From positions 558,001 through 622,000 of the forward strand of contig NZ_AP027272.1 of assembly GCF_036322805.1 (NCBI RefSeq): a DNA stretch of 64,000 nt, read 5' to 3'. Below are positions 53,486 through 63,383 of the stretch, piece by piece. Every line of letters begins with the position of its first letter. Positions within the stretch are counted from its first letter, which is position 1. The position numbers and the translations under genes are program-made. Origin of the DNA: Planctobacterium marinum. Its GTDB lineage: Bacteria; Pseudomonadota; Gammaproteobacteria; Enterobacterales; Alteromonadaceae. Under the pieces are notes generated by a model. That model was not told where the DNA came from, made no database searches, and saw nothing but the letters and a program-made list of their open reading frames with translations.

Positions 53486-55429
53486 ATGCGTTCCGCTCTG
53501 TATTTTCTAATTCTGTTTCTGTTTCATTCAACCAACGTCTGGTCGACATCTTATTCGCCAGCTCATTTTGCAAAGGGCTCGGAATATTTTGACGTTAAGA
53601 TCTCTCCCACAGGTGAATACATTGCGCTGGGTATCATTGCTGAGGATCGCCGCCAGCTTGTGGTACTGGATACCAAGACTTTCCAGACGTTGGGGGGGAC
53701 GCGTTTTGTTTACCCCAAACAAGTGGGCCCCTTTTACTGGGCGAATGATGAACGCCTGGTGATTAAATCGGTGGAAACGAGAAGTTGGCACAGTGAGCCT
53801 ACCTATTTGGGGGAATTGTTTGCCGTTAATTTTGACGGCTCTGACGGTGAGTCTATCTATGGTTATAGCGCTGCAGGTGGTGGTACCGGCACAAGGTTAA
53901 AACGCAAAGAATCCACGATAGGTTTTGCTGACATTGTTAGTTTCTTGCCCCATGACGACAAACATATTCTGATCAGTTCTACGCCCATGTCACAAGACGG
54001 TAAACGTCTTTCTACCGTGGAAAAATTAAATATCTACAGTGGCAAAATGACCAATATTGCCAAAGCGCCTGCACCTCAGGCGAAATTTATCGCTGACAGC
54101 ACGGGAAACCTGCGCTTTGCCAGAGGTCTGGACGATGACGGCAGCTTTTTGTTTCACAAATACGATGCCGAGAAAAACAACTGGTCTCTGGTCACCGACT
54201 TTAAAATCGGCACCAAGTTTAATCCGCTAACCTTAGATAAAGAGGGGAAAAATGTGTTTATCGCCAATAATGGTGATGCAAACTTTATTGGGGTTCACAG
54301 GTATGAAGTAGAAACGGGTAAGGTGCACGAGGTTTACACGGATGAAGCTGTGGATATTACTGATCTGGAGTTCAGTGACAACCTTTCTTCGGTATACGGA
54401 ATGCGAATTGATAATGGTTATCCCGAATATTTAATCTTTAACAAACAAGCCAAAGAAGCACAGGTATTTAAATCACTTCTGGCGACATTCTCCGGTATGA
54501 AGGTAACCCTCACCAGCGGCACAGAGGCTGGGGACAAATGGATCATCCTGGTAAGTTCTGACAGCGATGCCGGTACATTTTATCTGTTTGATAGAGAAAA
54601 GATGAATATTTCGATGTTGTTCCCTATTTTTAGTCATCTTCCTGAAAAGGACATGGCGAGAACAACGGCTCACACAATCAAAGCCAGTGATGACATGGAT
54701 ATACCGGTGTATTTAACAATGCCAAATAGTCCAAAAGGTCCGGTTCCTCTGGTGACACTGGTTCACGGAGGACCACACGGCGTTCGTGACTACTGGAGCT
54801 TTGACAACGAAGTGCAGATGTTAGCTAACGAAGGTTACGCCGTGCTTCGAGTAAACTTCCGCGGTTCAGGCGGCTATGGTACGGCATTTGAAGAGGCTGG
54901 TCACCGTAAGTGGGGCAGTCGTATCCAGCAAGATATAATCGATGCGACTAATTGGGCGAGGGAACAAACCCAGATCAATGCTGAAAAGGTCTGCATTATG
55001 GGCGCAAGCTTCGGTGCCTATTCAGCCCTGCAGTCCTCCATCATGACTGACGATGTATTCGATTGTGCTATCGGTAATGCCGGAGTATACGATTTGCAAA
55101 ACTTGTTTGAGGAAGGGGATATACCGGAGTTTTTCTGGGGTGATAGCTTTCTTGAAACTGTGGTAGGAACAGAAAAGGAGCAACTCATTGCGTTTTCACC
55201 AACCCATAATGTGCATAAATTAAACATCCCTGTGTTAATTGCTCATGGTAAAAAAGACCGCAGGGCACCTTATTCTCAAGCGACAGATCTTCGTGATGCT
55301 TTGGATAAAGCGAATAAAGACTATGAGTGGTTTGTGCGCAGCAGTGAGACTCACGGATTTTACGATGAGGAAAACCGCAGTGAATACTTTGAAAAGGTGG
55401 CTTCATTTCTCGAGCAACACTTAAATTAA
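53486..55429 (+). CDS. S9-family prolyl-oligopeptidase-like serine peptidase, exported
   Basis: This 647-residue peptidase has a signal peptide (RSALYFLILFLFHSTNVWS), so it acts in the periplasm or outside. A beta-propeller-like N-terminal region (about 25-390) precedes an alpha/beta-hydrolase domain. The catalytic Ser sits in GASFGAYSAL, an Asp follows HGKKDRRAP, and the His is in SSETHGFYDEENR. The VHGGPHGVRDYWSFDNE segment is typical of S9C acyl-aminoacyl-type members. It lies between yicC and rph, a site usually free of genes. A strong terminator follows it. Confidence 0.93.
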   Translation: MRSALYFLILFLFHSTNVWSTSYSPAHFAKGSEYFDVKISPTGEYIALGIIAEDRRQLVVLDTKTFQTLGGTRFVYPKQVGPFYWANDERLVIKSVETRSWHSEPTYLGELFAVNFDGSDGESIYGYSAAGGGTGTRLKRKESTIGFADIVSFLPHDDKHILISSTPMSQDGKRLSTVEKLNIYSGKMTNIAKAPAPQAKFIADSTGNLRFARGLDDDGSFLFHKYDAEKNNWSLVTDFKIGTKFNPLTLDKEGKNVFIANNGDANFIGVHRYEVETGKVHEVYTDEAVDITDLEFSDNLSSVYGMRIDNGYPEYLIFNKQAKEAQVFKSLLATFSGMKVTLTSGTEAGDKWIILVSSDSDAGTFYLFDREKMNISMLFPIFSHLPEKDMARTTAHTIKASDDMDIPVYLTMPNSPKGPVPLVTLVHGGPHGVRDYWSFDNEVQMLANEGYAVLRVNFRGSGGYGTAFEEAGHRKWGSRIQQDIIDATNWAREQTQINAEKVCIMGASFGAYSALQSSIMTDDVFDCAIGNAGVYDLQNLFEEGDIPEFFWGDSFLETVVGTEKEQLIAFSPTHNVHKLNIPVLIAHGKKDRRAPYSQATDLRDALDKANKDYEWFVRSSETHGFYDEENRSEYFEKVASFLEQHLN

Positions 55430-55465
55430 GCCTTTCTGCGTTAAAAAATTTATAATTGTCTGACC

Positions 55466-55497
55466 AAAGGGTAAACTAGGCACAGTTTACCCTTTTT
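55466..55497 (+). terminator. Intrinsic terminator after the S9 peptidase
   Basis: The 12-base perfect stem AAAGGGTAAACT / AGTTTACCCTTT has loop AGGCAC and ends in a T tract. The A-rich 5' side means it could also work on the minus strand. It isolates the S9 peptidase from rph. Confidence 0.9.
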
Positions 55498-55530
55498 CAA
55501 TTTTATCTCTTATTAAACAGGAGTTTTTCA

Positions 55531-56244
55531 ATGCGTCCAGGTGGCAGAACCGCAGGTCAGATCCGACCCATTACCATTACCCGTAACTTTACCTGTCATG
55601 CCGAGGGCTCGGTACTTATCGAGGTAGGCAATACCAAGGTATTGTGTAATGCCACCGTCGAAGAAGGTGTGCCGCGCTTTATGAAAGGCGAAGGTAAAGG
55701 CTGGGTAACGGCTGAATACAGCATGTTACCGCGCGCCACCCATACTCGTTCACAACGAGAAGCTGCTCGTGGTAAACAAGGTGGCCGTACCATGGAAATT
55801 CAACGTTTAATTGCCCGCGCCCTGCGTGCCGCCGTTGATTTAAAAATGTTAGGCGAAAACACCATTACCGTGGATTGCGATGTAATTCAAGCCGATGGTG
55901 GAACGCGCACGGCCTCTATTACTGGCGCTTGTGTGGCGATTGCCGATGCACTGGCCTGGATGCGTAAAAAAGGCATCATCAACAATAACCCTATGAAGTG
56001 CATGATTGGCGCGATTTCTGTGGGTGTCTACAAGGGTGAGCCTGTGGCTGATCTGGAATACATCGAAGATTCTGACGCCGAAACCGACATGAATGTAGTG
56101 ATGACCGACACCGGAAAATTGATTGAAGTGCAGGGCACGGCAGAAGGTGAGCCCTTCAGTTTTGAAGAAATGAGCCAAATGTTAGAACTGGCCAAACAAG
56201 GCCTGGTTGAAGTGTTTGACGCTCAGAAAAAAGCCTTGGCCTGA
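55531..56244 (+). CDS. rph: Ribonuclease PH
   Basis: RNase PH trims the 3' ends of tRNA precursors by phosphorolysis. The 237-residue product has [16 protein letters not shown] at the start, the [28 protein letters not shown] block with the phosphate-binding Arg residues, and [19 protein letters not shown]. It matches the family end to end. pyrE follows after 18 bases, as in E. coli, where rph and pyrE are co-transcribed and a terminator hairpin couples pyrE expression to UTP levels. No such hairpin fits in this short gap. Confidence 0.97.
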   Translation: MRPGGRTAGQIRPITITRNFTCHAEGSVLIEVGNTKVLCNATVEEGVPRFMKGEGKGWVTAEYSMLPRATHTRSQREAARGKQGGRTMEIQRLIARALRAAVDLKMLGENTITVDCDVIQADGGTRTASITGACVAIADALAWMRKKGIINNNPMKCMIGAISVGVYKGEPVADLEYIEDSDAETDMNVVMTDTGKLIEVQGTAEGEPFSFEEMSQMLELAKQGLVEVFDAQKKALA

Positions 56245-56262
56245 GTCTTCGGAGGTTTCAAA

Positions 56263-56904
56263 ATGCAAGATTATCAAAAAGCCTTTATCGAATTTGCACT
56301 GGAGCGCAATGTACTGCGCTTCGGTGAGTTTACTCTGAAATCAGGCCGTAAAAGCCCGTACTTTTTTAACGCAGGGTTGTTTAATACCGGGCGTGATCTA
56401 GCCAAGTTGGGCCAGTATTACGCTGAAGCATTAGTGGCCGCCAATATTGAGTTCGATGTGTTGTTTGGTCCTGCTTATAAGGGGATCCCTATTGCCACGA
56501 CTACCGCGGTGGCCCTGGCGGAAAAACACAACGTCGATACGCCTTATTGCTTCAATCGCAAGGAAAAGAAAGATCACGGCGAAGGTGGCAACCTGGTGGG
56601 CAGCGCACTGGAAGGTCGGGTAATGCTGGTGGATGATGTGATCACCGCGGGTACGGCCATCCGTGAATCCATGGCATTGCTGGATGAGTGTGGTGCGTCG
56701 CTGGCAGGAGTATTGATTGCATTGGATCGTCAGGAAAAGGGTAAAGGTGAGCTTTCTGCCATTCAGGAAGTGGAAAGAGACTTCAACACTCAGGTGGTAT
56801 CTATTGTCAGCCTTGCGGATTTAATTGAGTATCTCAAAGACAAGCCAGAGATGTCTCAGCACCTGGAAAACATCACTCAATATCGGGCCAGTTATGGCAT
56901 CTGA
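56263..56904 (+). CDS. pyrE: Orotate phosphoribosyltransferase
   Basis: PyrE joins orotate to PRPP to make OMP in pyrimidine synthesis. The 213-residue product has the [21 protein letters not shown] start and the PRPP loop [17 protein letters not shown]. The [18 protein letters not shown] and [13 protein letters not shown] segments are also present. AGGAGGT-like CGGAGG lies upstream. The rph and pyrE genes are adjacent, and tusA overlaps the 3' end by 11 bases. Confidence 0.97.
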   Translation: MQDYQKAFIEFALERNVLRFGEFTLKSGRKSPYFFNAGLFNTGRDLAKLGQYYAEALVAANIEFDVLFGPAYKGIPIATTTAVALAEKHNVDTPYCFNRKEKKDHGEGGNLVGSALEGRVMLVDDVITAGTAIRESMALLDECGASLAGVLIALDRQEKGKGELSAIQEVERDFNTQVVSIVSLADLIEYLKDKPEMSQHLENITQYRASYGI

Positions 56905-57169
56905 GTCTGATATTCAGATTTTAACCGAACAGCTCAGCCAAAGCGCAGACAAAAAACTAGATGCGCTGGGGCTGCGCTGCCCGGAGCCGGTGATGATGGT
57001 GCGATTGGAAATCCGTAATATGGAAGAGGGGCAGTCCTTGTTGATTGATGCCGATGATCCTGCTACAAAACGCGACATCCCCAGTTTTTGCCGTTTTATG
57101 GATCACACCTTAGTGGCGCAGCAAACTGATAGCATGCCCTACCAATTCTTGATCAAGAAGGGGCTGTAA
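56894..57169 (+). CDS. tusA: TusA sulfurtransferase
   Basis: TusA carries persulfide sulfur from IscS toward TusBCD for tRNA 2-thiouridine formation. The 91-residue product has the catalytic Cys in the [16 protein letters not shown] motif and the [20 protein letters not shown] end. The ATG at 56894 overlaps the pyrE stop, so the genes are translationally coupled; an upstream in-frame start at 56825 would run through pyrE. TusA beside pyrE is a less usual neighbour but the motif is unmistakable. Confidence 0.93.
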   Translation: MASESDIQILTEQLSQSADKKLDALGLRCPEPVMMVRLEIRNMEEGQSLLIDADDPATKRDIPSFCRFMDHTLVAQQTDSMPYQFLIKKGL

Positions 57170-57211
57170 CAGAGTTCGTCTGTCCCTTCTATACTCGTCT
57201 TATGTGGCAGT

Positions 57212-58435
57212 TCATTTACCTTTTCTACTTGCTTGATGCAGCATATTGTTGATCACATCGGTTTTGCCTTCCCGGATCCTTTGCGTAGAGTTAGTCTTGC
57301 TTTCTTCTCTTTTAGTAACGCGTTTTATCGCTTCTCTAGTGCCTAACGTTTTGGCAATTTTGGCTTCGGCATTGTCTATCTTGGTTTCGCTACTGAGAGA
57401 TGAAGAGGACGAACTGGAAGAGGACAAATCCAGCCCATATTTTATCTGTACTCCTCTATTGAGTTGCTTCGGCACTTGTTCGATACCGAATTGCAAGGCG
57501 TTATCGACGCCGGGAGCACTACCCAATGCCCCTACTACGGCACCAACCGCTTGTCCCTTGGCCTTGCCATGAGACTGATCTGCTTGTGCTCTGGAAAGTT
57601 CTGACATGCCTGCCGAAATATTGCTGTCCAATAACTCAGTGCCTTGTTTTGAGTCATCTACGTTTTGATTAAATAAATCGGCAGATTTACCGAATTGTTT
57701 GGCGGCTCTCTCATTAGCCGCAGCTGAGGTTGCATTGGCACCGACGGATATCAATCCTGATGCGGCACCAGCACCGGTTACAGCAGCTACGCCGGCACCG
57801 ATTTTGCCTCCTCTTGTTACTGCTGTGGCTAAGGTTGACCAGTTTTCAGCAGAGGTTTTTTTCTGCCACGCTTCCTGGTTGTTCTCTTTTATGCGAGATT
57901 TTACCGACAGGGCTTTTTCCGTGTCCTGACTGATTTGTTGGCTTTCTAATCTTTTTTGATTAAGAGACTCTTTAAACTGGCCGGGTTTTAAACTAACTTG
58001 CGAAAGGCCCTGACTTGCCTCGTGTAATTTGCGCGATACTTGATTGCGATTCATTTGGTTGTACGTGGACTCGTTGCGCTTCTCATATCGTTCTTGACTG
58101 GCATGATGCATATCAGTGCGACCAGCGTTTAGTGCATTCGACAGCAAGTTTGTGTGTTGTTGCGAAGTCTGAAGCAAATTGGGTGAGGGAAGCGCCCCCT
58201 TATTCAGTCGCTTTTCTTCATTATTGTTACTGCTGACGCCACTATGGTTAGCCTTGAAGCTTGCCACAAGTTTATCTCTTGAAGGAGCTGAGAGCGCTTT
58301 AGAGCGACCCATGTTTTGGATTGGCGTAGTCTCGTTTTTAGTGTCAAAACGGGTCAAATGAGGTTTTTGGACGACAGCCCCTGAGCGCTGTCTTCCGGTA
58401 CCAGAATTATTATTGTTGTTGCGACCGTTTCCCAT
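57212..58435 (-). CDS. Low-complexity orphan protein with glycine-zipper segments
   Basis: I do not recognise this 407-residue protein. It starts MGNGRNNNNNSGTGRQRSGA and has no signal peptide. The first 190 residues are disordered, polar and basic. Then come a Gly/Ala-rich zipper (GGKIGAGVAAVTGAGAASGL, about 210-232) and a second one (GKAKGQAVGAVVGALGS, about 290-306). A poly-Ser tract (about 342-352) and a basic tail follow. Such membrane-inserting zippers occur in secreted effectors and toxins, but this is only a structural likeness. It is convergent with tusA and has no partner genes beside it. Confidence 0.65.
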   Translation of the reverse strand: MGNGRNNNNNSGTGRQRSGAVVQKPHLTRFDTKNETTPIQNMGRSKALSAPSRDKLVASFKANHSGVSSNNNEEKRLNKGALPSPNLLQTSQQHTNLLSNALNAGRTDMHHASQERYEKRNESTYNQMNRNQVSRKLHEASQGLSQVSLKPGQFKESLNQKRLESQQISQDTEKALSVKSRIKENNQEAWQKKTSAENWSTLATAVTRGGKIGAGVAAVTGAGAASGLISVGANATSAAANERAAKQFGKSADLFNQNVDDSKQGTELLDSNISAGMSELSRAQADQSHGKAKGQAVGAVVGALGSAPGVDNALQFGIEQVPKQLNRGVQIKYGLDLSSSSSSSSSLSSETKIDNAEAKIAKTLGTREAIKRVTKREESKTNSTQRIREGKTDVINNMLHQASRKGK

Positions 58436-58619
58436 GACTCAATACCAAGGCCAGTGCAACGGAATCTGGCATTTTTGACAATGTAATATTAGAGTGTAGT
58501 AAAAAACTGTTTGATATGCAGGAAAACCAGGCTAAAAAGTCCTTATTTGATGAAAAAATGCAAGTTACGGTGAAAAATGCTCTCCGATTACGGCGGCGTG
58601 TTTGGTAATGCTATCCGTT

Positions 58620-59519
58620 CTACTTGTAGTACAGTTTTTGTGTTTGCTGAATAAAAGCATGCACTATTTCGTTATGTTGCTCTTGCTTGCTGACTAGTAA
58701 TAAATCGACGCTGAGTGACAGGTCTTTAATCGGTAAAGCTACAATTTCTCCTGTGTCTAATTGCGGCTGTACCGATACCTTACTAATCGCGCCGATGCCA
58801 GTACCGGTTCTGACGCAAGCTTTAATGGCTTCGATGCTGGTGAACTCCAACAAGGTGCCAGTGAAAGCGCCTGCCTGAATCAAAGCTTTTTCAAAATGAT
58901 TACGGTAATAACAGCCTTGCTCGGTAAGTAGTAGTGTGTGTCCGGCAAGATCATTAATTGTCAGGCTCTGCTGTTGTGCAAGCGGGTGATCGGCAGCTGC
59001 AATAACCACGATTTCTTCTGAGCCGAGTTTGATTTGCTGTAAACCTGCAATGGGTTGGCTTTGGCCTGCAACCAGTTCATCGAAGATAAAGGCGATGTCA
59101 GCCTGATCGGTGAGGATCAGTTGCCGCAGCTGTTTCACCCCAACGGGTTGAATTTGTAATTGTACCTCAGGATACTGCTGATTAAAGTCGTGGATGATGT
59201 ATGGTAGTCGGTAGGTGAGTATGGTTTCATAACCTGCAATTCGAATGAGTTGTCGGCTTAGTGTCTGCCCCTTTACTGCAAGCGTCGCCTCCTCACGTAA
59301 TGAAAACAGCTTGTCGCAGTATTCCAGTAGTTTGTTACCCGCCTCTGTCAGGCTCACTCCTCGACCATTGCGTCTGAACAAGGGAGTCTCTAACTCCTCT
59401 TCCAGTGACTTGATTTGACTGGTAACGGCTGATTGCACATAACCCAGATGCGAAGATGCATCACTAAAATTTTGCAGTTGGGCTGCTATGCGAAAGGTTC
59501 GAAGCTTTTTAAAATCCAT
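58620..59519 (-). CDS. LysR-family transcriptional regulator
   Basis: This 299-residue regulator has an N-terminal winged helix (MDFKKLRTFRIAAQLQNFSD, then LGYVQSAVTSQIKSLEEELE) and a co-inducer-binding domain (IRIAGYETILTYRLPYIIHDF, GTGIGAISKVSVQPQ). The ATG at 59519 is preferred over 59543. It is divergent from the two EamA transporter genes across a 115-base spacer, the classic layout of a LysR gene and its target. Confidence 0.92.
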   Translation of the reverse strand: MDFKKLRTFRIAAQLQNFSDASSHLGYVQSAVTSQIKSLEEELETPLFRRNGRGVSLTEAGNKLLEYCDKLFSLREEATLAVKGQTLSRQLIRIAGYETILTYRLPYIIHDFNQQYPEVQLQIQPVGVKQLRQLILTDQADIAFIFDELVAGQSQPIAGLQQIKLGSEEIVVIAAADHPLAQQQSLTINDLAGHTLLLTEQGCYYRNHFEKALIQAGAFTGTLLEFTSIEAIKACVRTGTGIGAISKVSVQPQLDTGEIVALPIKDLSLSVDLLLVSKQEQHNEIVHAFIQQTQKLYYK

Positions 59520-59634
59520 AACACCACCTAAGAAGTATCTCAAAAAATGATATCAGGGTTCGAAAGATATTAATATAAATGAATTTAAAGTCAGGTGATA
59601 ATAGCCGCAACTATCCAGGAGCCAACAACCGAAT

Positions 59635-60525
59635 ATGAGTAACAAACTTCAAGCTGCTATCCTGGCGATGCTTTGTATCGCATTGTGGGGCCTTATTCCG
59701 GTAGTTGCCAAATTAGGGCAGCAAGGACTGAGCAGCATTCAATTTCTGTTTTTATCCAGCTTGGTATCTTTTGCGGTGATGGCTGGCATATGTCTATGTA
59801 CTGGTAAATGGCGAAGCCTCAAAAAACTGAACGTTAAAGATAGCATTAAGATCTTTTTCAATGGCTTATTAGGTACCTGGCTTTATTACTTCTTGCTTTA
59901 TCAAGGTTACTCACTTGCCGATGGTGTCGAGGTGTTGGTTATGCAATACACCTGGCCCGTTACCATTTGTGTATTGGCGGTATTTATTTTGAAGGAGCCT
60001 TGGCATCGCTATACGACACTGGCTGTGGTTTTGGGGTTTAGCTCGGTGGTATTAGTTTTGAGCAAAGGCGATTTCTCGTCACTGAAAATATCTGAGCCTG
60101 CTGCGCTATTCTGGGTATTTATCGGAGCCAGTTGTTTTGCACTGTTTTCCGTGCTCAGTAAATACTTCCATTACGAACCAATCACTCTCACCACATTATA
60201 CTTCGCCGTTGCTTGTTTAATGTCTGGTTTACAAGTGCTCTTAACCGAGCAGTGGCAATGGCCAGCCCAACAGGCGTGGTTTGCCATTTTACTCAATGGC
60301 GCGCTTGTGAATGGCATTTCCTATTTGTTGTGGATTTGGGCCATTAAAAAAGCCGATATGAGTTTTGCTACCACTTTTACTTTTGCCACTCCCTTGATCT
60401 CATTGATTTACCTCGTATTGTTTTTTGATGAGACGCTGTTACCTGTTTATGCCCTGGCGTTTCTGTTTGCAGCGGCAGCAGGATATTATGCCAACAAGCA
60501 GCGAACTCAGTTGAAAGGCGAGTGA
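59635..60525 (+). CDS. EamA/DMT-family transporter 1
   Basis: This 296-residue membrane protein has ten helices in two EamA repeats (ALWGLIPVVAKLGQQGLSSIQF at the start and a second EamA unit from about residue 150). Members export amino acids or other metabolites. No selectivity motif is visible. It is likely controlled by the divergent LysR regulator and is followed after 9 bases by a second EamA gene. Confidence 0.88.
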   Translation: MSNKLQAAILAMLCIALWGLIPVVAKLGQQGLSSIQFLFLSSLVSFAVMAGICLCTGKWRSLKKLNVKDSIKIFFNGLLGTWLYYFLLYQGYSLADGVEVLVMQYTWPVTICVLAVFILKEPWHRYTTLAVVLGFSSVVLVLSKGDFSSLKISEPAALFWVFIGASCFALFSVLSKYFHYEPITLTTLYFAVACLMSGLQVLLTEQWQWPAQQAWFAILLNGALVNGISYLLWIWAIKKADMSFATTFTFATPLISLIYLVLFFDETLLPVYALAFLFAAAAGYYANKQRTQLKGE

Positions 60526-60534
60526 GATTGCTGC

Positions 60535-61437
60535 ATGTCGGTGTTTAATTTACGCAGTAACAGTGATGTGCTCCCAATCGCCGCATTTTGGGTGTTGGGT
60601 TTGGTATGGGGAGCAAACTTTATATACATGAAGATGGCTGTTGCCCATATCACGCCATTGCAGACTGTATTCATTCGGGTGCTGTGTGGTCTACTACCTG
60701 TTGCTCTCTATGCCTGGTGGCGGGGAGATCTGAAACAACAACACATCAAATATGCGCCACACTTTCTGGTTATGGCACTGCTAGCAACTGTGGTGTACTA
60801 CTATGGATTTGCCAGCGCTACTCAATTTTTGCCTTCAGCTATTGCCGGGGCTGCAAGTGCTGCCATCCCATTATTTTCTTTCGTGTTTGCTATTGTGTTT
60901 TTACCCGAAGAGCGTTTTTCCTTAATTCGTTTAACCGGATTACTCTCTGGTTGTTGTGGCGTGATTTTTATCGCGAATCCATTTGCTGATGTGGTGACTT
61001 TGCAAAATAACATGCAGGGTATTAGCTATATTCTGGTGGGGGCATTGTGTGTCGGCAGCTCCTTTGTTTATGCCCGAAAATATTTAACACCCCTGAACAT
61101 TCCAGCGTCGGCTTTGACTACCTATCAATTAGGTTTTAGTGCACTGTTTTTATTATTGATCACTGATTTTGATGGCATAGAGCAACTGCAAGATGAAACC
61201 CATACCCTGTTGGGCACTATTGTCGGCTTGGGAGTGTTGGGGACTGGATTTGCCTATTTGCTTTACTACTACCTGGTAAATAAACTGGGTGCGGTCAAAG
61301 CCGCATCTTCTACTTATGTTCCGCCTGTGGTGGCTCTATTGATAGGCGCTGTTATTGTCGGTGAGTCCATATTGCCAACCGATTATTTGGGCGCACTCGC
61401 TATTTTAATAGGGGTGTATTGTTTGTCTAAGAAGTGA
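60535..61437 (+). CDS. EamA/DMT-family transporter 2
   Basis: This 300-residue drug/metabolite transporter has ten helices (GLVWGANFIYMKMAVAHITPLQTVFIR at the start, LPEERFSLIRLTGLLSGCCGVIFI at mid, and SSTYVPPVVALLIGAVIVGE in the second repeat). It starts 9 bases after transporter 1, so the two form an operon with LysR nearby. Two tandem EamA proteins can work singly or as a pair; the substrate is unknown. Confidence 0.88.
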   Translation: MSVFNLRSNSDVLPIAAFWVLGLVWGANFIYMKMAVAHITPLQTVFIRVLCGLLPVALYAWWRGDLKQQHIKYAPHFLVMALLATVVYYYGFASATQFLPSAIAGAASAAIPLFSFVFAIVFLPEERFSLIRLTGLLSGCCGVIFIANPFADVVTLQNNMQGISYILVGALCVGSSFVYARKYLTPLNIPASALTTYQLGFSALFLLLITDFDGIEQLQDETHTLLGTIVGLGVLGTGFAYLLYYYLVNKLGAVKAASSTYVPPVVALLIGAVIVGESILPTDYLGALAILIGVYCLSKK

Positions 61438-61563
61438 ATGTAGGTCCTGCTTTAGCTGGACAAGGTGCTTTGTTTTAACTTCTGCCAGTCCGACTGGTCT
61501 TCGTTTGCTCCCTGCAAAGAAGACATTCACGCCATCCATGGCGTTCAAGTCGAACCTATAGGA

Positions 61564-61854
61564 TCAGGCTTTTTTGGATTGCAGGGCGACCACTTCTGCT
61601 TTTTCTTCTTCTAACAGGGTATTGGCTTCGGTGCCTTTAAACAGTTTGTTGAGATTGTCCTTGTTTTTGGACAGGGTAATGGATAAGTCTTCCATTTGTG
61701 ACTCTTCCAGTTTAATGCCTTTGGCTTCCAGATAAATCGCGAGGTTGTCTGCGACCTCCAGCATTTTGTCATATTTATCAGCTTCTTTTTTATCAGTGGT
61801 TACCAACTTTTCCACCCCTTTGTGCTCAACGACATACTTAGTGATTACCGCCAT
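61564..61854 (-). CDS. yebG: YebG, SOS-induced small protein
   Basis: This 96-residue protein matches E. coli YebG, a DNA-damage-inducible protein of unknown function. It opens MAVITKYVVEHKGVEKLVTTDKK and has the EVADNLAIYLEAKGIKLEESQMEDLSITL block. A perfect LexA box lies 24 bases upstream of the start, which strongly supports the call and SOS control. Confidence 0.93.
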   Translation of the reverse strand: MAVITKYVVEHKGVEKLVTTDKKEADKYDKMLEVADNLAIYLEAKGIKLEESQMEDLSITLSKNKDNLNKLFKGTEANTLLEEEKAEVVALQSKKA

Positions 61855-61877
61855 AGGTAAGCCTCAACTGTTTGATA

Positions 61878-61893
61878 CTGTGAATATATACAG
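61878..61893. promoter_or_regulatory. LexA (SOS) box of yebG
   Basis: CTGT-GAATATAT-ACAG is a perfect match to the core LexA consensus CTGT-N8-ACAG, with TA before and TC after. It lies 24 bases upstream of yebG and would repress it outside the SOS response. Confidence 0.92.
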
Positions 61894-61908
61894 TCTTTAG
61901 TATGGCCT

Positions 61909-62871
61909 TTAAGCAGATTTTTGCAAGTCTTTATTCTGATCTTTAAATTGCTCGCGATAGCGAGTTGGAGTGATGTTCACCAAGTTACGGAAATGATGGC
62001 GTAGAGTCATGGCATTATCAAAACCGGCATATTGGGCCACGCGCTCTATATTGTGCGCTGTTTCCTCTAACAACTGCTTGGCAAGAGCCACTCTTTGTTC
62101 TATCAACCAGGCATTGGCGCTCATGTTGAAAGTTTTGCGGAATTTGCGATCAAAGGTTCTTCGGGACATGCTCGCTTGCCGGGCCAGCGTATCGATGTCC
62201 AGTTTCTGATCCAGGTTTTCCACCGCCCAATCCAGGGTTTCAGAAAACAGGTTGCGACCCTTGGGTACGGGTTTATCTACGTATTGTGATTGACCACCAC
62301 TGCGATGAGCGGCCAGCACCAGTCGACGCGCCACTTTATTGGCAATCTCATGGCCATAATCCTGGCGAATTACTTCAATGCCCAAATCTATCGCCGCTGA
62401 ACTGCCAGCTGAGCAGCCAATTTCGCCATCGTAAACATAAAGCACATCTTCCACGTATTCACAGTCGGGAAACCTGGCAGTGAAGGCATCTTTATACATC
62501 CAGTGAGTGGTGGCTTTTCTGGCTCGCAATAAGCCGAGCTCAGCTAACAGAAAGGCGCCAGAGCAAAAGGTGAGTATGCGCTTGCCCTGGTAGTGCATTT
62601 TCATAATGGCTGATTTTAACTCAGGTTGAATGGTGCGAGGTTTAGCACTCCATGAAGGGATAACCAGCATGTCGTATTCATTTAGATGATTCACCGATTT
62701 GCTCTGTATTTGGATACCGCCTGTAGCGGCTAACAGACCAGATTCAAAACTTACTATTTCGGTTTGATACCAATTCTCAATATCGGGTCGCGACAGAGCG
62801 AACAACTCTGTCGCGCAGCCCAATTCGAATAACGCTTGCTGATCAAAGGTCAGGATGGCGACTTTTTTCAT
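61909..62871 (-). CDS. GlxA-type AraC regulator with DJ-1/PfpI domain
   Basis: This 320-residue regulator has an N-terminal DJ-1/PfpI-like domain (VAILTFDQQALFELGCATELFAL, with the Cys in LTFCSGAFLLAELGLL) and a C-terminal AraC helix-turn-helix pair (LARQASMSRRTFDRKFRKTF and VAQYAGFDNAMTLRHHFRN). Proteins of this type respond to small amines or aldehydes in characterised cases; the effector here is unknown. It is divergent from the rhodanese gene, and the two probably form a regulator-target pair. Confidence 0.93.
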   Translation of the reverse strand: MKKVAILTFDQQALFELGCATELFALSRPDIENWYQTEIVSFESGLLAATGGIQIQSKSVNHLNEYDMLVIPSWSAKPRTIQPELKSAIMKMHYQGKRILTFCSGAFLLAELGLLRARKATTHWMYKDAFTARFPDCEYVEDVLYVYDGEIGCSAGSSAAIDLGIEVIRQDYGHEIANKVARRLVLAAHRSGGQSQYVDKPVPKGRNLFSETLDWAVENLDQKLDIDTLARQASMSRRTFDRKFRKTFNMSANAWLIEQRVALAKQLLEETAHNIERVAQYAGFDNAMTLRHHFRNLVNITPTRYREQFKDQNKDLQKSA

Positions 62872-62990
62872 GCTTGCCTGCTCAACATTTTGTTTGGCTT
62901 AATATTAACGCACTGTGTTAAATAAGTCAGTTTTTTGCTCGTTATTTATTCAGCATACTAAGCTCTGATTAATTTAAATGGAGAATAACT

Positions 62991-63383
62991 ATGGCTTCAC
63001 CCGTTGCCAGAATTCCTGCGGCATCTGCTACTCGTGCGCTCGCTCATTTTGAGGCGCTGCTGGAGTTTGAAACCGATTGCTGGGATGTACATTTTGCCAT
63101 CAGCAATCAGCGCCAGGACTTTGTGTTGTTGGACGTCCGGGCTGAATCGCTATTTAGCCAAGGGCACATCGATGGTGCTGAGAACCTGCCCCATGGGAAA
63201 ATCAGTACGGATACCCTGGCTAAATACCCGGCAGACACCCTTTTTGTGGTGTATTGCGCCGGGCCCCATTGTAATGCCACCGAAAAAGCGGCCATTCGCC
63301 TTGCGAAAGCAGGTCGACCAGTGAAAAAAATGATCGGTGGTGTCACTGGTTGGTTAGATGAAGGTTTTGAACTAACTCAGTGA
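62991..63383 (+). CDS. Rhodanese-like sulfurtransferase domain protein
   Basis: This 130-residue single-domain rhodanese has the active-site loop VVYCAGPHCNATEKAA with the catalytic Cys, the LLDVRAESLFSQGHIDGAENLPHG block and the end GGVTGWLDEGF. It may move sulfane sulfur or act as a persulfide/thiol sensor. A good GGAGA lies upstream. It is divergent from the GlxA-type regulator, and its last 12 bases overlap the convergent WYL regulator gene. Confidence 0.93.
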   Translation: MASPVARIPAASATRALAHFEALLEFETDCWDVHFAISNQRQDFVLLDVRAESLFSQGHIDGAENLPHGKISTDTLAKYPADTLFVVYCAGPHCNATEKAAIRLAKAGRPVKKMIGGVTGWLDEGFELTQ

